DNA from: Oscheius onirici
Taxonomy: Eukaryota; Nematoda; Chromadorea; Rhabditida; Rhabditidae
NCBI GenBank assembly: GCA_932521025.1
Contig: OW051470.1
Coordinates: 6,000,501-6,064,500 of the forward strand
Direction: 5' to 3'
DNA length: 64,000 nucleotides
Of this stretch, positions 1 to 11,400 are shown piece by piece. Position 1 is the first letter of the stretch; each line of letters starts with the position of its first letter. Below the pieces are notes generated by a model, which had not been told where the DNA came from, searched no databases, and saw nothing but the letters and a program-made list of their open reading frames with translations. Both the position numbers and the translations under genes were made by a program.

Positions 1-58
1 CACTTTCTTTTCGGTATAGATTCTCTCACTTTGCTTCTAAATTTTTCCAGTTTTGATC

Positions 59-377
59 TCATAGTACTGTTTGAGATACAGTCATTCCCTCTAAACTCCC
101 TAATTCTCCCGGAAATGGGCCACGAGGTGGTAAACCTCGAAAATGATCGAAGATTGAGTCCTCTTCAGGAGCTTTCTCCAGATCTGCCATCTCCTCTCGC
201 GATCCACTTTCACCCAATGGCAATCCGGTCGCCAAGGCCATTCACCTGGGGCGTTATCCAGCGTCCTTTTCACCGTTGGCAGCTGACCTTGTTGTCTTTT
301 GGCCTCCTCTCTTCCTTCCCGCGTTCCACAATCTCGTCCAAGCCGTACCGCCGAAGAAGGCTAATCGCCATGCTCAT
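59..377 (-). CDS. Small hypothetical two-exon gene
   Basis: A possible small gene of about 75 residues. The first exon runs from an ATG at 377 (reading MSMAISLLRRYGLDEIVERG) to a GT donor near 287. A second reading frame resumes near 200 (MADLEKAPEEDSIFDHFRG) and ends at a stop at 59. The frames join if an acceptor just before GAGATGGCAG is used. It has no recognised domain or signal peptide. The second exon has a Pro/Gly-rich stretch (GLPPRGPFPGELG). The opposite strand is also open here, so this could be chance. Existence is inferred only from splice-compatible frames. Confidence 0.3.
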
Positions 378-731
378 TTGCTTACCCCCCATTTCCAACT
401 TTACTTGACCGAAAGGCATAAGGGTTTCTGATCAGCTTACTGCGTCCTTCACCTAGAGCGTTTACGAAGCGTGTTCAAAAATGACCATCATGCGAGGCTA
501 ATGCTTGTTTTCCCTGATCCTGGTTACACGATCTGACTTGTTTGGATTCATCAGCTTTTGCGCTTACGCAGCGGGATAGCTTCCGTCGGCCTTCAGTCTT
601 TTTGCAACAGTCTATGGAATGTGTAAACCGTTTTGGGATCAACTTATCAAGTTCACACCCAACTTTTAAAATCTCCCTTTCGCGCATCATATCCTTCGGT
701 CAACAGTCTCGAACAATCATTCAAGATTCAG

Positions 732-1508
732 ATGTGGCGGCTGCTGCTGCTATTGCCGGCTTTGGTCTCTTCTCAACAGGTCAATGTGACCATTTTCACG
801 GAGTCACAATGTCCGTTCTGTACAAAGCTGTTGAGGGAACAGATCTGGCCGTTCTACGTCAGTAAACCGGGTATTATGAACCTACAGGCGAGTCGGAGAA
901 AATGGGTAAAAAGTACAACCAGTTCAGATTATACCCTTCGGAAAGGGAGACTGTACTTACGACTACCAACGGTCATTCCACTGCTCTTGTATGCACGGTC
1001 AGTCTGATTCATATTCCCAATTACAACCAAATTCCAGGTCAGACGGAATGCGATCTTAACCGGCTTCAAAACTGTGCTATCTCTGTACGTTTGTTCTAAA
1101 ACAATACTTTGGCAACGCTTTGATAGTCCTAAAAGTAGATTTACTTCAGTATTTCCCTCGTCGTCATCTGGGACTCGTGACCTGTATTCAAGGTCTTAAA
1201 GATCTCCGAGATGCCTTTTCTCGCTGTCTGGCCAGACTCTCTGCCCGAACACAGAGGTTTTTTGGTTCTTCAGAACGAGGCTTATTCTTTTCAGAAAACT
1301 GATAGAGTGCGCTACCACACAAACGGGAGAGCTTCTTAACTACTATTCGATGGTCAATACACATCGAGCTGGAGTCAGAGTTAGTATCTTCCCAAGATTT
1401 AGAGACGTCTGAATTTAGATATGGCCCACGATGTATGTCAACGGAGCTTTCTTCGACCGGTCGTATCCGGTATCTCAGAAGCTATGCGAGCATTCCGAGT
1501 GGTGCTGA
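732..1508 (+). CDS. GILT-like lysosomal thiol reductase
   Basis: Gamma-interferon-inducible lysosomal thiol reductase family, which reduces protein disulfides in acidic lysosomal or secreted compartments. The ATG at 732 opens a hydrophobic signal peptide (MWRLLLLLPALVSSQQ). It is followed by the active-site block FTESQCPFCTKLL with a CxxC pair. After a short intron (about 990-1034) comes the family signature C-x-H-G-x-x-E-C-x-x-N-x(4)-C-A-I, read as CMHGQTECDLNRLQNCAIS. Further exons carry a Cys-containing block (IECATTQTGELLNYYSMV) and the C-terminal PTMYVNGAFFDRSYPVSQKL motif, ending HSEWC-stop at 1508. Introns are about 40-65 bp. It is the first gene of a closely spaced + strand series. 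Family assignment is firm; exact splice sites in the middle are approximate. Confidence 0.87.
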
Positions 1509-1668
1509 AAATAACTTTCATGTAATTTATTGTCAAGACGTGCCTTGCTCATTACGGAGTCAATTAAATCTTCTCCTTTTAATCCATATCCACCGGGTGC
1601 CCTGCCATCGTCATGGCAACCCGTTTCGGTGCGAATTGTCCTCTCCTCTACAGCCAGTCTCTTCTAAA

Positions 1669-3113
1669 ATGCAGCCCCATCGACTGTCCCTCGTTGTCGA
1701 AAATATTCAATTAGGCTACGACACAGGCTTCTTCATTGCCATTCGAATATGCGATTCGGACTGGTCGACTGCTGGAACCTTCCATCGAAGCGGTCTGTTC
1801 GGAACCCAGTTATAGGTTGTAGTTGTTTGTTTAGTATTGCCCGCCGGCGCCACATGCACTTTTCATCCGACTGAAGAATCCGTGGCAGAGAGAACCTTGT
1901 CCGTGGAAATGCGTGTTGATTCAAAGCATGGAATCTACTCGGGATCACTGGCAGTAGTCAAAGAAGAGGGAAAGGTCTGAAAATGAAACGAGAAATGTTT
2001 ATTGGTCGGGGTTTAGACTGAGTTTCTGTGTCGAGGTTCGACTGTTCTTTTCAACGAGCACATAGCTCAAGATGTTCTCATAATCGCAGTTCTTTTGGCC
2101 TCGGAACTAATCCGATCACCAACATTTTTAAGTACTCCCTGTCAGACTGAACCTGGTGAAGAGGTCGAAGCCTACACTCAGGTTTCCCTAGATATACTTC
2201 TAACTTATCTAACTTTTCAGACCAATCTGGAACTGGTAGACCAACATGTCCAGACGAGAGCGCGTGTTGTTGAGGAGAAGGACGTGGCGAATGTAGTTGT
2301 AAGTGTGGTTCAGAGGTATGTGGGAAGAGATCGAAGACACCGGAGAGAGGTAGGGTTGATCTGAAAACTTAACACAAAAACTTTAGAGGAATAGAGAAAA
2401 GAAGAGCTCTCGTCATCCACCTGACCCCTTACCACCGCCTAACCAAGGTCTTGGAATGAGTATAGTTCCACGACTTCAAAAGTTGAGTCTGCTTGATCAA
2501 TTGATCAACAACAGAGAAAAGCTACTGAATGTTATGGATAGAACGGTTGGTTAAGAAATAATCTAAAAAAGGATGTTTCAGCTGCAACACAGCGAAGTCA
2601 GGAGGAAGATGGAGTTCATTCAGAGTCAGAGACCGCCTCAACCGAATAATATTCCTATAGTGATGAAAGAAGAGGAGCCGAAACCTCAGAATGCAGTGGA
2701 AAACAATGTAGAAACAGTTAAGAAAGTAGATCAACAGAAAGAGTTTTCTGAAAAAAGTTCAACAAGTTTTGGAAGCAGTGGAACGATAAGTAAAACTTCC
2801 AGTTCATCTGTTAGTTCAAATTGAAGCCTATTAAAACAACAATGTTTAGGGAACAGATTCGGGAAGTCTATCTGGTTCAGAGCTGTCGACTAGTGATGAT
2901 TCTAGTTCCAATCCAGCCCTTCTCTCCATGCCTCCAAGATCAAAGCAAGAGAAGAATTCTTCCAGTTCCATCGACGACCCCTTCTCTCCCAGACCAGCTC
3001 GTCCCAGAAGTCATTCGAAAGCAGAAATGAAAGAAGTTGCGCTCTCCCCCACTTCCCAGTATATCCAGAACCTTCGTGAACAGATTTTGAAAGAGAAGGC
3101 TGCAAAGACTTGA
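1669..3113 (+). CDS. Uncharacterised multi-exon protein, Ser-rich tail
   Basis: Not recognised. Joining in-phase exons from an ATG at 1669 gives about 370 residues. The N-terminal part (residues about 1-140) looks globular and beta-rich, with MQPHRLSLVVENIQLG, a CTFHPTEESVAERTL stretch and a hydrophobic segment QDVLIIAVLLASEL. A basic, charged linker follows (GRDRRHRRERNREKKSS), then a helical segment (LLDQLINNREKLLNVMDRT). A long Ser/Lys/Glu low-complexity region with SP sites leads to QYIQNLREQILKEKAAKT-stop. A donor at about 2811 (CATCT|GTTAG) must be used to avoid an in-frame stop in the Ser tract. It starts about 160 bp after the GILT stop and ends 83 bp before the receptor gene, so co-transcription is plausible. 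An adaptor or scaffold role is only a guess. Confidence 0.6.
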
Positions 3114-3196
3114 TCACTATTTGTTTTGGATACTTTACTCATAAAGCTCTCTCCATGTTTGTATTGAAATTTAGACAAAAGTCTCTTCCATTCGAC

Positions 3197-5524
3197 ATGG
3201 ATCTTTTCGACAACCAGGTTCTCTAAATCTTTCCTTTCAAAGGATGTTTTAGACTGTTTCTAACAACCAGACAGAACCGCCTCGTATTCGAGTTGTCTGG
3301 GCTAAAAATCCTCCAGATGCTTTCGATAACTGCAATCATTTTCCCACGCGGACAAGAACAAACCACTGTCCCTTTCCTGGCTGGTCTACTGAAATTTTCA
3401 CGATGATTCTAGAAGCAGCAGGATTGAAGGTCGACGTGGTGACTGCCCAAAACGTGGTCGGGTCTTTGGACTGGGGAACTGTGCAGGTACTTTTTAATGA
3501 ACCGTAGAGAAAAGAGGTTAGCCAAACGGTAATTGGTCTGGAGTTCTGGGATACTTGGCCAACGATACAGCCGATTCTGTTGCTCTGTTCTACCAGATGA
3601 CCGATACTCGAATCAGCTCGTTCGCCTTCTCTTATCCAGTTACCAACGTCAGTTTCATTGCAGCACAGAGTTCTGAACATACAGATTCAACCTCTTTTTG
3701 CTGTCAAGAGAAAGAAGGAAGACATAGGCTCAGTAATGTGGAATGCTGTCAAACCTTACCAGCTTCCAGTCTGGATGTGTCTATTGGCATCTTTCATATC
3801 GTTTGTATTAGCCATGTTCTTCATAGCGAATGTTGAACATCGAATGGGAAGGAGAAGAAAGACCAGCCCATTTCAGGTACTAAACCTTTTGACATTCCAC
3901 ACATTTGCAAAGTCTCACAATCTGTTCTTTGCTCTTGACTATTTCCGCCCAACAATTTTCAACCCGTCTGGAAGCTACCATAGTGATCTACCCAGATCTA
4001 TCCACTACCCAGCAATGTTTCCCTATTTGTTTTATTCACTAATTAAATTCGCTGTTTTAAAGAAACTTTTCAAAACAAAAACAAAAAAAACAACTTTATT
4101 GGACAAAGCTACCCTTCCAATTAGAGTTTCAGACACACACAGACATAACTGGGAGTAATTCAAATGGACAGGGTTTGCAAAGCCCTTCCAGGGCTAAAGT
4201 TACCTACTATCTCCCATATATTTCTTGGCTTGAACCACTCGAAATCCGTTTCTGTATGGAAACTACCGAATGCAGATGAAAAGCCTTAGAACTTCGTTTC
4301 CCAATAGTGACTTGTTACTACTAACTCATTTCCCCTTAATTGTGCCCACAAATCCCTCTATTGTGATTGCCAATTAAAGCTTCCGACAGACACACATAGA
4401 GACCTTGAAGTAGTTGAAAATGGATAGTTTTAGTGGCTGTGGTATGCGACTGAACTGCAATTCGACGAGAAAAGTGATAACATGGCCTTCTTCACTACAG
4501 GAGGTAGGATGGCTCTTAATATTTCTCATAGAAATTGAGGAAATGCCGTTTTGCTCCTGTTCGCCTTCCTACAAGCGTCCTTCTTCAAATTTCTTTACGA
4601 GGGAATCTTGTTGACAAGTCTGCTTCATCACGGCAATCTGAATCCCTTTACTGATGCTAACAGCATGATTGCTCTGATAGCCAAGGGAGAATACCACTTG
4701 ACGACAAACTATATCGGAAATTGGTACTTTGACGAGTTACAACATAGCAGCGATGCCCACTTTGCCTCCTTGCGTGCTGCCACGAAAAACAACCCAGTTG
4801 TGGTGACGAAATCTGTCAGTGAATCACTTGATCTGGTCGAACAAGGGAACTACATCTACCCGATCCAGGAGGACAGTTTGGCTATGCAACAGAGCAAATG
4901 GACTCGGTGCAATCTTGTCTATGTCTCGCAAGGTGTCGTTTTCAAAAAATGTATAGAAATGATCCGCAGGAATGCCTCAGAGGTCGGCTCATCTTGTCTT
5001 CCGTAATAATAGTCGCTTTTTGGCCGTTGTTAATACAAACATCATCAAGCAACAGACTTTTATCCAGAGAGCCTACAGGAAGTATTTTCAACTAGGCTAC
5101 AAACTCGGCCCCCTTCCCAAATGTGACTCTACCGATCTGGACAAGGATGTCGCTTCTTCTGCTCTTGGCTCGTTTTCAGATTTTTTTTCATAACTATTTG
5201 TTCAGATATCCAATCTGCGATCGGAATCTTCATGGTTTACGGTATCATGCTCTGTTTTTCCATTGCCGCCCTGTGCGTTGAAGTTCGTATAACTGAGTCT
5301 GAATGTTCACACATTATGTTCAGATCTACGTCTTCTGGCATTATCGTCTGATACTGTTCCGAAAGAAGGCCGGTCTCCCGCCGGGAGAGGCGTTCAATCT
5401 GGTCGAGATAGCCAAGATCCACTTCACGACAGATAACACTGATGATAATGTTGCTTTGTTCCGTCTTTTAGAGGCCAAAAATGCTGCTGCGAGACGCAGA
5501 AATTCTAAGCTTTCGACCCAATAA
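3197..5524 (+). CDS. Ionotropic glutamate receptor-like channel (nematode, ATD-less)
   Basis: Ligand-gated cation channel subunit of the iGluR superfamily in the plasma membrane. The order of parts is: S1 ligand-binding half (PPRIRVVWAKNPPDAF, then ADSVALFYQMTDTRISSFAF); TM1 (PVWMCLLASFISFVLAMFF); pore region after a 557-bp intron (WLWYATELQFDEKSDNMAFF); TM3 (GNAVLLLFAFLQASFFKFLY); S2 half (DANSMIALIAKGEYHLTTNY and onward); TM4 (AIGIFMVYGIMLCFSIAALC); and a short cytoplasmic tail ending at 5524. There is no large N-terminal ATD, as in the short nematode receptors. The canonical SYTANLAAF gate motif is not present; TM3 runs into YEGILLTSLL instead. A clean signal peptide is not seen, so the true start may lie upstream. 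A frame change near 3660 was not resolved into a convincing splice. Confidence 0.82.
4075..4430 (+). repeat. Dispersed repeat inside the receptor TM1-pore intron
   Basis: The intron at 3877-4433 is far longer than its neighbours and holds units also present at 16.85-17.56 kb. Shared words are GCAAAGCCCTTCCAGGGCTA (about 4173), CCAATTAGAGTTTCAGACAC (about 4117), a related copy CCAATTAAAGCTTCCGACAG (about 4370), and GTGCCCACAAATCCCTCTAT (about 4340). The copies have diverged but keep the same word order. No coding potential or clear terminal inverted repeats were seen. The most likely explanation is a non-autonomous transposon or satellite-like unit. Confidence 0.6.
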
Positions 5525-5631
5525 ATTCGATACTATTTTTCCCAGAGACAAACTCCGCCCTATTGCGAACGCGGGAAAACGCAACGCACAAAAGAGCGCT
5601 TTTTTCTGAACTCCATTAAATTGTTTGCTAG

Positions 5632-6954
5632 ATGGACGATGATCTCTTCCTTAGCTCTATACAGAATCTCGCAGATCATCACTCAGGAGCCCTGACTGTG
5701 AATCCAAATGAAGAGCTGGATTGGAATCTGTCACCGGAAGATGCAGTAATTTTTTCAAACGTTTCAATTTTAATTGGTTTGTTCAGGTCAAACGACTGGA
5801 AGAAACCCTGATTAAGAAAGGGACAAACGGAGCCGATATGACAGCCACTCAAGTCCAGTATTACGTCAACAATTTGATCAGGCTGAGCATGATTCCACGA
5901 CGGTGCAAATGGCTTGCTCTGTGTTACTTCGGTGGACCGGAGACCTTTGGAGCAGCCTGTGAAATGGCTACCAATTCGGTAGGTTGTCCTTTTGGTCGAA
6001 GGAGGAGTATTTTCCAGGAAAAGACTCTTCCTTGTGGGAAGCAGAGCGGAGTATGGCTCGTGAAAACAGCTCGAATGGAGGATCAGAAGGTAGCCGAACT
6101 CATTCGACAAGAATACTTTAGTGATCGCGAGTTTCTTACGGTAAGTGAAGCATATAATTCTTTATTCATTGTGGAACAGGGACTGAGAGATATTCGCAAG
6201 AACTACGAGCTTCATATTCATCGAGATCTGAATAGCACGCGCTATTCGGATCACGACCAAACATTGGACACTACGGAGATAGAACTGGATCCCCAACTAC
6301 TGATTCCCAATATGCCTGTGATTCAGTTCAAAGTAGTCAGAGGAGAGATCTTGTTTCTGATGTATTCGACAATTTTTATTGTAAACAAGGTTGGGCGGCG
6401 ATTCCTTGAAGTTGAATATGCTCTTTTAGAAGCAAGTTATTCCGGAAGATCTCGAATCATTTGCAGATTTCGTTAACTATCAGAAATGTCATTGTCTATT
6501 GGCTGCTCTCCAGATGGCAAACTGTGCAAATGCTCTCAAAATGTTTATGTCTAGTAGTCAGGTCCAATCTTTAATTATATTCGTCGGATTGAAGAAAGGT
6601 AGGAAGTAAAAACTCTGTAAAAAATGAAGATTTTAGTCGGAACTGAGGACAAGATGATCGTTGAGATAAGTCGTTCGGAGGACTCTGTTCTGTTCTGGAC
6701 GAATAAACTTTATTCCAAGGGAAATCTCGCAAAAACCCGTCTAATTCCATTGAGATCGTAAACGAAAAAAGGGTGACAACTCGTATGTACACTCGAGACA
6801 CAGCAGAACCAAAGTGAGCTACATCATGCTCATGCCTCGTTTGACATTTCTCAGTGGAATTCGCTCCTCGCACTCGCTGTTGGCACGCATCGTCCGTTTC
6901 ACAGCGAAAGGCTCCGGACGACCGATAGTCTCGATGAGAGTAGACGTGGTGTGA
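5632..6954 (+). CDS. Uncharacterised conserved-looking helical protein
   Basis: Not recognised. The ATG at 5632 (MDDDLFLSSIQNLADHH) begins a reading of about 330 residues joined in phase across seven short introns. Segments include RLEETLIKKGTNGADMTATQ, a block ending CKWLALCYFGGPETFGAACE, RMEDQKVAELIRQEYFSDRE, the helix LESFADFVNYQKCHCLLAAL with a Cys/Leu-rich surface, and KMIVEISRSEDSVLFWTNKL. In the phase-consistent model it ends at a TGA at 6954; another frame of the last exon would end at 6992. It lies 107 bp downstream of the receptor gene and converges on the GPCR gene. The alpha-helical, acidic/amphipathic character suggests a scaffold or trafficking factor, but no family could be named. 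Confidence 0.6.
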
Positions 6955-6999
6955 AGAGTGGAATTGTGCCTACGAAGCGAGGTGTTAGCTAGATCAGCG

Positions 7000-8485
7000 T
7001 TATGGGCTGGTGGGAACCCGACAAAACACGAGACTTGTGTGCCAAAATTGAAACGAGGAAGGGAATGGGATCAGAGATCGGGGATTGGAGAATTCACAGC
7101 TGTGTACCTTGTGGTTTGGCGGAGAAGACCTTTTTTGGTTCGGAGCATCAGTCGTCCTCGGAAAGTTGCCGACGAGAGACAGAAGAGCACAAAGTTTAGC
7201 GCCTTGCCCAGTACTACAAGAGTCGTGATCACGGCCGTCTGACAGAGATTCGTTAGTATGAGAAGAAGACAGAAATCCTACCACTGCTATCATCCATTCG
7301 TGTTGGATTGGATAGTATTCGGCCATGATCGTGATTAAGGCCGATGGGCCCTGTGTTATTGTGAAACACGTGACGATGGCACAGACTGTGATGGTCACCT
7401 AGAAAAACTCTTTTACCATCATAGTTCTGCATGCTGCGTAAACTAACAATAACTTCATTTGCAGAAAGAAATTAGCGTCGATTAAAAATACTACCTTGTG
7501 TTCGGTCCTCGATTGAGCAGCGTTGTACTGATTCGATTCGGACTTGACCGAAGACTGACCCATCATGAACAGCTTCTGTCGTTGTCTCAATGTGTAGATG
7601 AGCATCGCGTTGGAGATCAAAACCATAAGAATGGGCAAAACAACGACGAAAACTGCATTGACGTGAGGTCCCCAGTGGGCGAGGCCTTTAAAAAACGCCG
7701 AATTCGGATTGGTTTGGTTCCGAAACCATCTGTAAACAAGTTTGTTTGTTCGATTTAAAGAATACAACTACTTTTCCGAATCCATCGGCAGACACATGGC
7801 GTGGAACTGCGTTCCATTACAGAAATGTCTGGTGGCACAAAAATAGCTGAAGTGGTTGTACGAGGTCAGAATTCCTGTAGTAACAACCACGAAAGTGACC
7901 AAAGTGGCTGGAGTGAGAATCTGAATCCTTTCATTTTTTTGTTCATTAGATAGACAAACCTTTTTGTGCTTTCGGACTGAGAGAGGGTATTTGATGCCCA
8001 TGAGTCTCTCCAGACAGATGACGAATACGAGCCTAAACAATCGTAGTCAATTTATCAGATGACGTACCAGATGGCAGCAGCCGAAGCCCAATTCAAAACA
8101 GCCAGAAGATGCATCTTATTGCCCAGGTAGAGTCTACGGAACCAATAACTGAAGGCGAATATCCGGTAGTGGGCAAGCGAGTGAGGCAGCATGAAGATGA
8201 GGAAGACTATGTCAGCCAGAGCAAGACAAGCTAGCAGCAGATTCGACCTGATAGTTTTTTTCTTGTATTGTCATGAATATGGATACAACATAGTCCATTC
8301 TGCCAAAACTAAAGTTACCTTGTTCTCATGTTTGGAGCGAGGAGAACAGTCAGGTTGAGAATGTTTCCACTGATTCCAAAAACTATGATGACCGGACAGA
8401 TCATTCCGATGAAGAATTTCTCGACCGAATTGACGGCCAACATCATCTGACGGTCGGTGAGACATACTCGGTCAGGATCGGACAT
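7000..8485 (-). CDS. Rhodopsin-like (class A) peptide GPCR
   Basis: Seven-helix G protein-coupled receptor. The start is the ATG at 8485. TM1 contains IIVFGISGNILNLTVLLAPN, with the G-N of class A receptors. TM2 reads LLLACLALADIVFLIFMLP (LA..D). TM3 ends in the ICLERLMGIKYPLSVRKHKK block, where ERL replaces DRY. TM4 follows, then an extracellular loop with Cys residues (SYFCATRHFCNGTQF). TM5 is VNAVFVVVLPILMVLISNAM. The third loop is QRQKLFMMGQSSVKSES. TM6 is VTITVCAIVTCFTITQGPSA, and TM7 is LVVLGKALNFVLFCLSSATF, a variant of NPxxY. Six short introns. The pattern resembles invertebrate FMRFamide/myosuppressin-type receptors, but the ligand cannot be assigned. It ends tail-to-tail with the upstream + strand gene. 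Confidence 0.85.
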
Positions 8486-11400
8486 TCTTGCACAAGATCA
8501 GACGTCGGTCATGAACGAAGATGCCTAGCAGATGTCTGGAACGAGGTTATTGTGGCAAGCATCTGCGATTCAGACTGGCAAAAATGTCGCCACAAACATG
8601 TGGTTCGAGGAAAAGATAAAGAAAAGAGGGAAACTGAGAGGACACCTGTCCTCTCGTTACTACCGACAAATTGTGAGGCTCACGTGACTGTTAATAAGAT
8701 TGTTCAAATTGGTCGAGAACGTTACAAAACGAGCAAAAATCTTTCGAAAGAGAATTGTTTTGACGAAACATAGATGCAGCCAGAAGATAAGTGTCAGGAA
8801 AAACACAAATAGTTGGAACAAGCTTTTTTAGGATTTATTAGGTATATAGGGAGAGAGTCTTATTAGGAAGAGGGACATCCGGCCAAAACAGATTTTTCGA
8901 GAGCTTCGTGTCTTTCTCTACTCCCACGCCTAATTGATACGGTTTGTGAGAACAAAGAGAAGGAAACACAAAAAAGAAGAGATTGTGTTTCCTCAAGGAC
9001 TTCTTGAGCCCACGTCTAACCATACGGAGGAGTGATCCTGCTGGTTTTAATGGAACCAATTCGAACAGAGCCGTCCGCCCCAAATTAACTTATATTTGGT
9101 GCGTATTGAAGAGGACACACAATCTCGTTAATTGTCGGTGAACAGTCTGGAACATTTTGAGCAGAAGAGGGTTCTTTTCTACTCTCACCGTGGGAATCTC
9201 AGAGAAAGAACTAATATTTGGACTCCAAGTCATGATTTCTCGCGGAAATGAGCTTGAGAAACGGCTGCTTAGCCCCTTAATAGCTGTCCGCTGTTCGCAC
9301 GTGCAAGCTGGTCGACAAACAGAAAAAGACGAAGATTTACGAAGAGTGGGTGTATTTGTGTTAATTGTCTCCGGTCAAATTGGATACACCCACCTCTTGT
9401 ATTCCTCATTTGGAGAGGGCAAGGCATATGTGGGAAAATTTGGAATCCTGACTTGTTTGGAAAGGATCCGATGACCAATTCGGAGACCAATTTCCGTCTT
9501 TCCTTACCACCGAATTCTTCTGGGTGACCAGAGATAAACAACGGCTCTCTGGTAGCGTCATCTATCAAAACACTTCAACTGGATTCGAACCCGGCATTTT
9601 CAAAGGAACACGCTAGCCACTGCTACGGAGGAAAAAAAATAAAAGATACTTTCTTAACATATCGTATGAACGAAATGTAAACATGTGTATGAAAAGCTTG
9701 TCATCATTTTGTATCATATATTTGGAACAAAAAGAGGAAAGGTCGGACAGCAATCACAGCCTATTCAGCTGATCAAAACAGTAGCCATCTTCGAGATAAG
9801 AGAACGAACGATACTCGAGTAAAGGAGAACTCATTGCAAAGGAGTTGGAGGTTTAGAAACACAACCTAACAAAAGAACTAAGAATCAGAAACTCTCAAAA
9901 CTAGTTGCGACATGAACCCAGAAGGAACCAAGATTTGCGGAGAACGGGATGGAGTGGGGAAGAGGCCATAAAGATAAGCTCCGACTTGCTCTCGTCCTTT
10001 TTGACGTCTTCTAACGGTGAAAAACGGGTCGACTTCCGTAAGAACAGGTGACGGAATAACAAGCCCTCTTTACGACTATTAATCTGGTCATTAGACAAGC
10101 ACAACTGTCCTCTCGTGAGTCAGGATTCCCGTGTCTAACAATAGCTTGTAATTAGTTGGCCACTCCAAGTAAAGAACGTTTCTTGGACACCTCCGCATCT
10201 CAAAGATTAGAGTCAACAAAAGGACTTCTAAACTGGGGAGATGAATAGAGATTGAGCTGACAGATTCTACTTCGAGGGGACTTCCGCCAAAACACTGAAT
10301 ATTACGCAGTCTCTCTTAACCGAGTTTGTCTCTTATATTGGAGGACGTAAACATAGAGCTCATATAAACTACTAAACCGGGGGAAAGCTTAATCGTGAAA
10401 TAGGACACATATTGAAGAGGAGGTAATGCGATGCCCCCAACCAAATGTGGCCCCCATTTTGACATCCAGGTGCAGGAACCTCGAGAGCGAAAAAAGTGAG
10501 GTGGTGGCCTTTTGGCCGCTGTAAAGACTGCCCGAACGACATTAATTGAAAGTTGACATGTGGTAGAAATCAGAGAGAGGGAGGGGTCAAGCCTCGGGAC
10601 ATCTGTGGTTTGATGATCATTGGAGACAGAAGACTGCTTGGAAATGTGACACTTGGTTTATTGTGGACCAATCGACCAGAGGATTGTTTTTAAGGGAAAG
10701 AGATTCATCTCCTAATAGGGATGTTGACCAGATCCGATTTCAACTGGCTCTTGTCGAAAATACGGAAGAATGTTACATTCTACAGGATCCGATTATGTTT
10801 TGATCAGGAAGGGATTCCATTAATCAGGAAGCGTTGACAGATCACAGAATGTTCTTGACCGCAAAAGAAAAAAAGTAACAAAATAAGTAGAAGAAACAGC
10901 CGGAACTGGGTGACATTTTGAGCAACGATGTGAACAGAAGATAAACGGCAGTTGCTCTTTGACTGGTCCCGCTGCAGGGGGTGGGTGTTTAGAGTCCTTT
11001 CAAAACTTTTGGAACAATTGCCGAAGCGGTGGTCTTCAACCTGCACAAGGACAAGACTAGAGATGAGGTTAATTGAGTCAGAGCACTCCTTTATTAGGAT
11101 GCTAGAGGCGGATTGACCAATTAGACTCATATTTTGCCTAGAAGGGAAACTGCTTGGTTATTTATGATTGGCCGAAGAATTTAGGGAACGAGTCGTACTC
11201 GAGATAAATGACCGTCTTGGACAAGCAAATGCATTCGGTCAACTTTGTCTACGGTTCAAGGACCACGTTCAAGGCCTATGATCAACCTCATTATCGGCAT
11301 TCGTTATACAAATAGAGGAAAAAGGTGAGATTGTTTTGGTCTGAAAGAGAAACACAATTACCGTATATAGTTGAAGCGTGATTTGTAATGGTATGTGGAT

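Noticed and set aside
542-1099. Overlapping open frames on the + strand around the GILT gene
   Set aside because: They run through GILT exons and introns in other frames or include its intron; the CxxC and CMHG blocks fix the real frame.
10804-11130. 108-codon minus-strand frame
   Set aside because: Isolated, low-complexity hydrophobic end, no splice partners, no domain.
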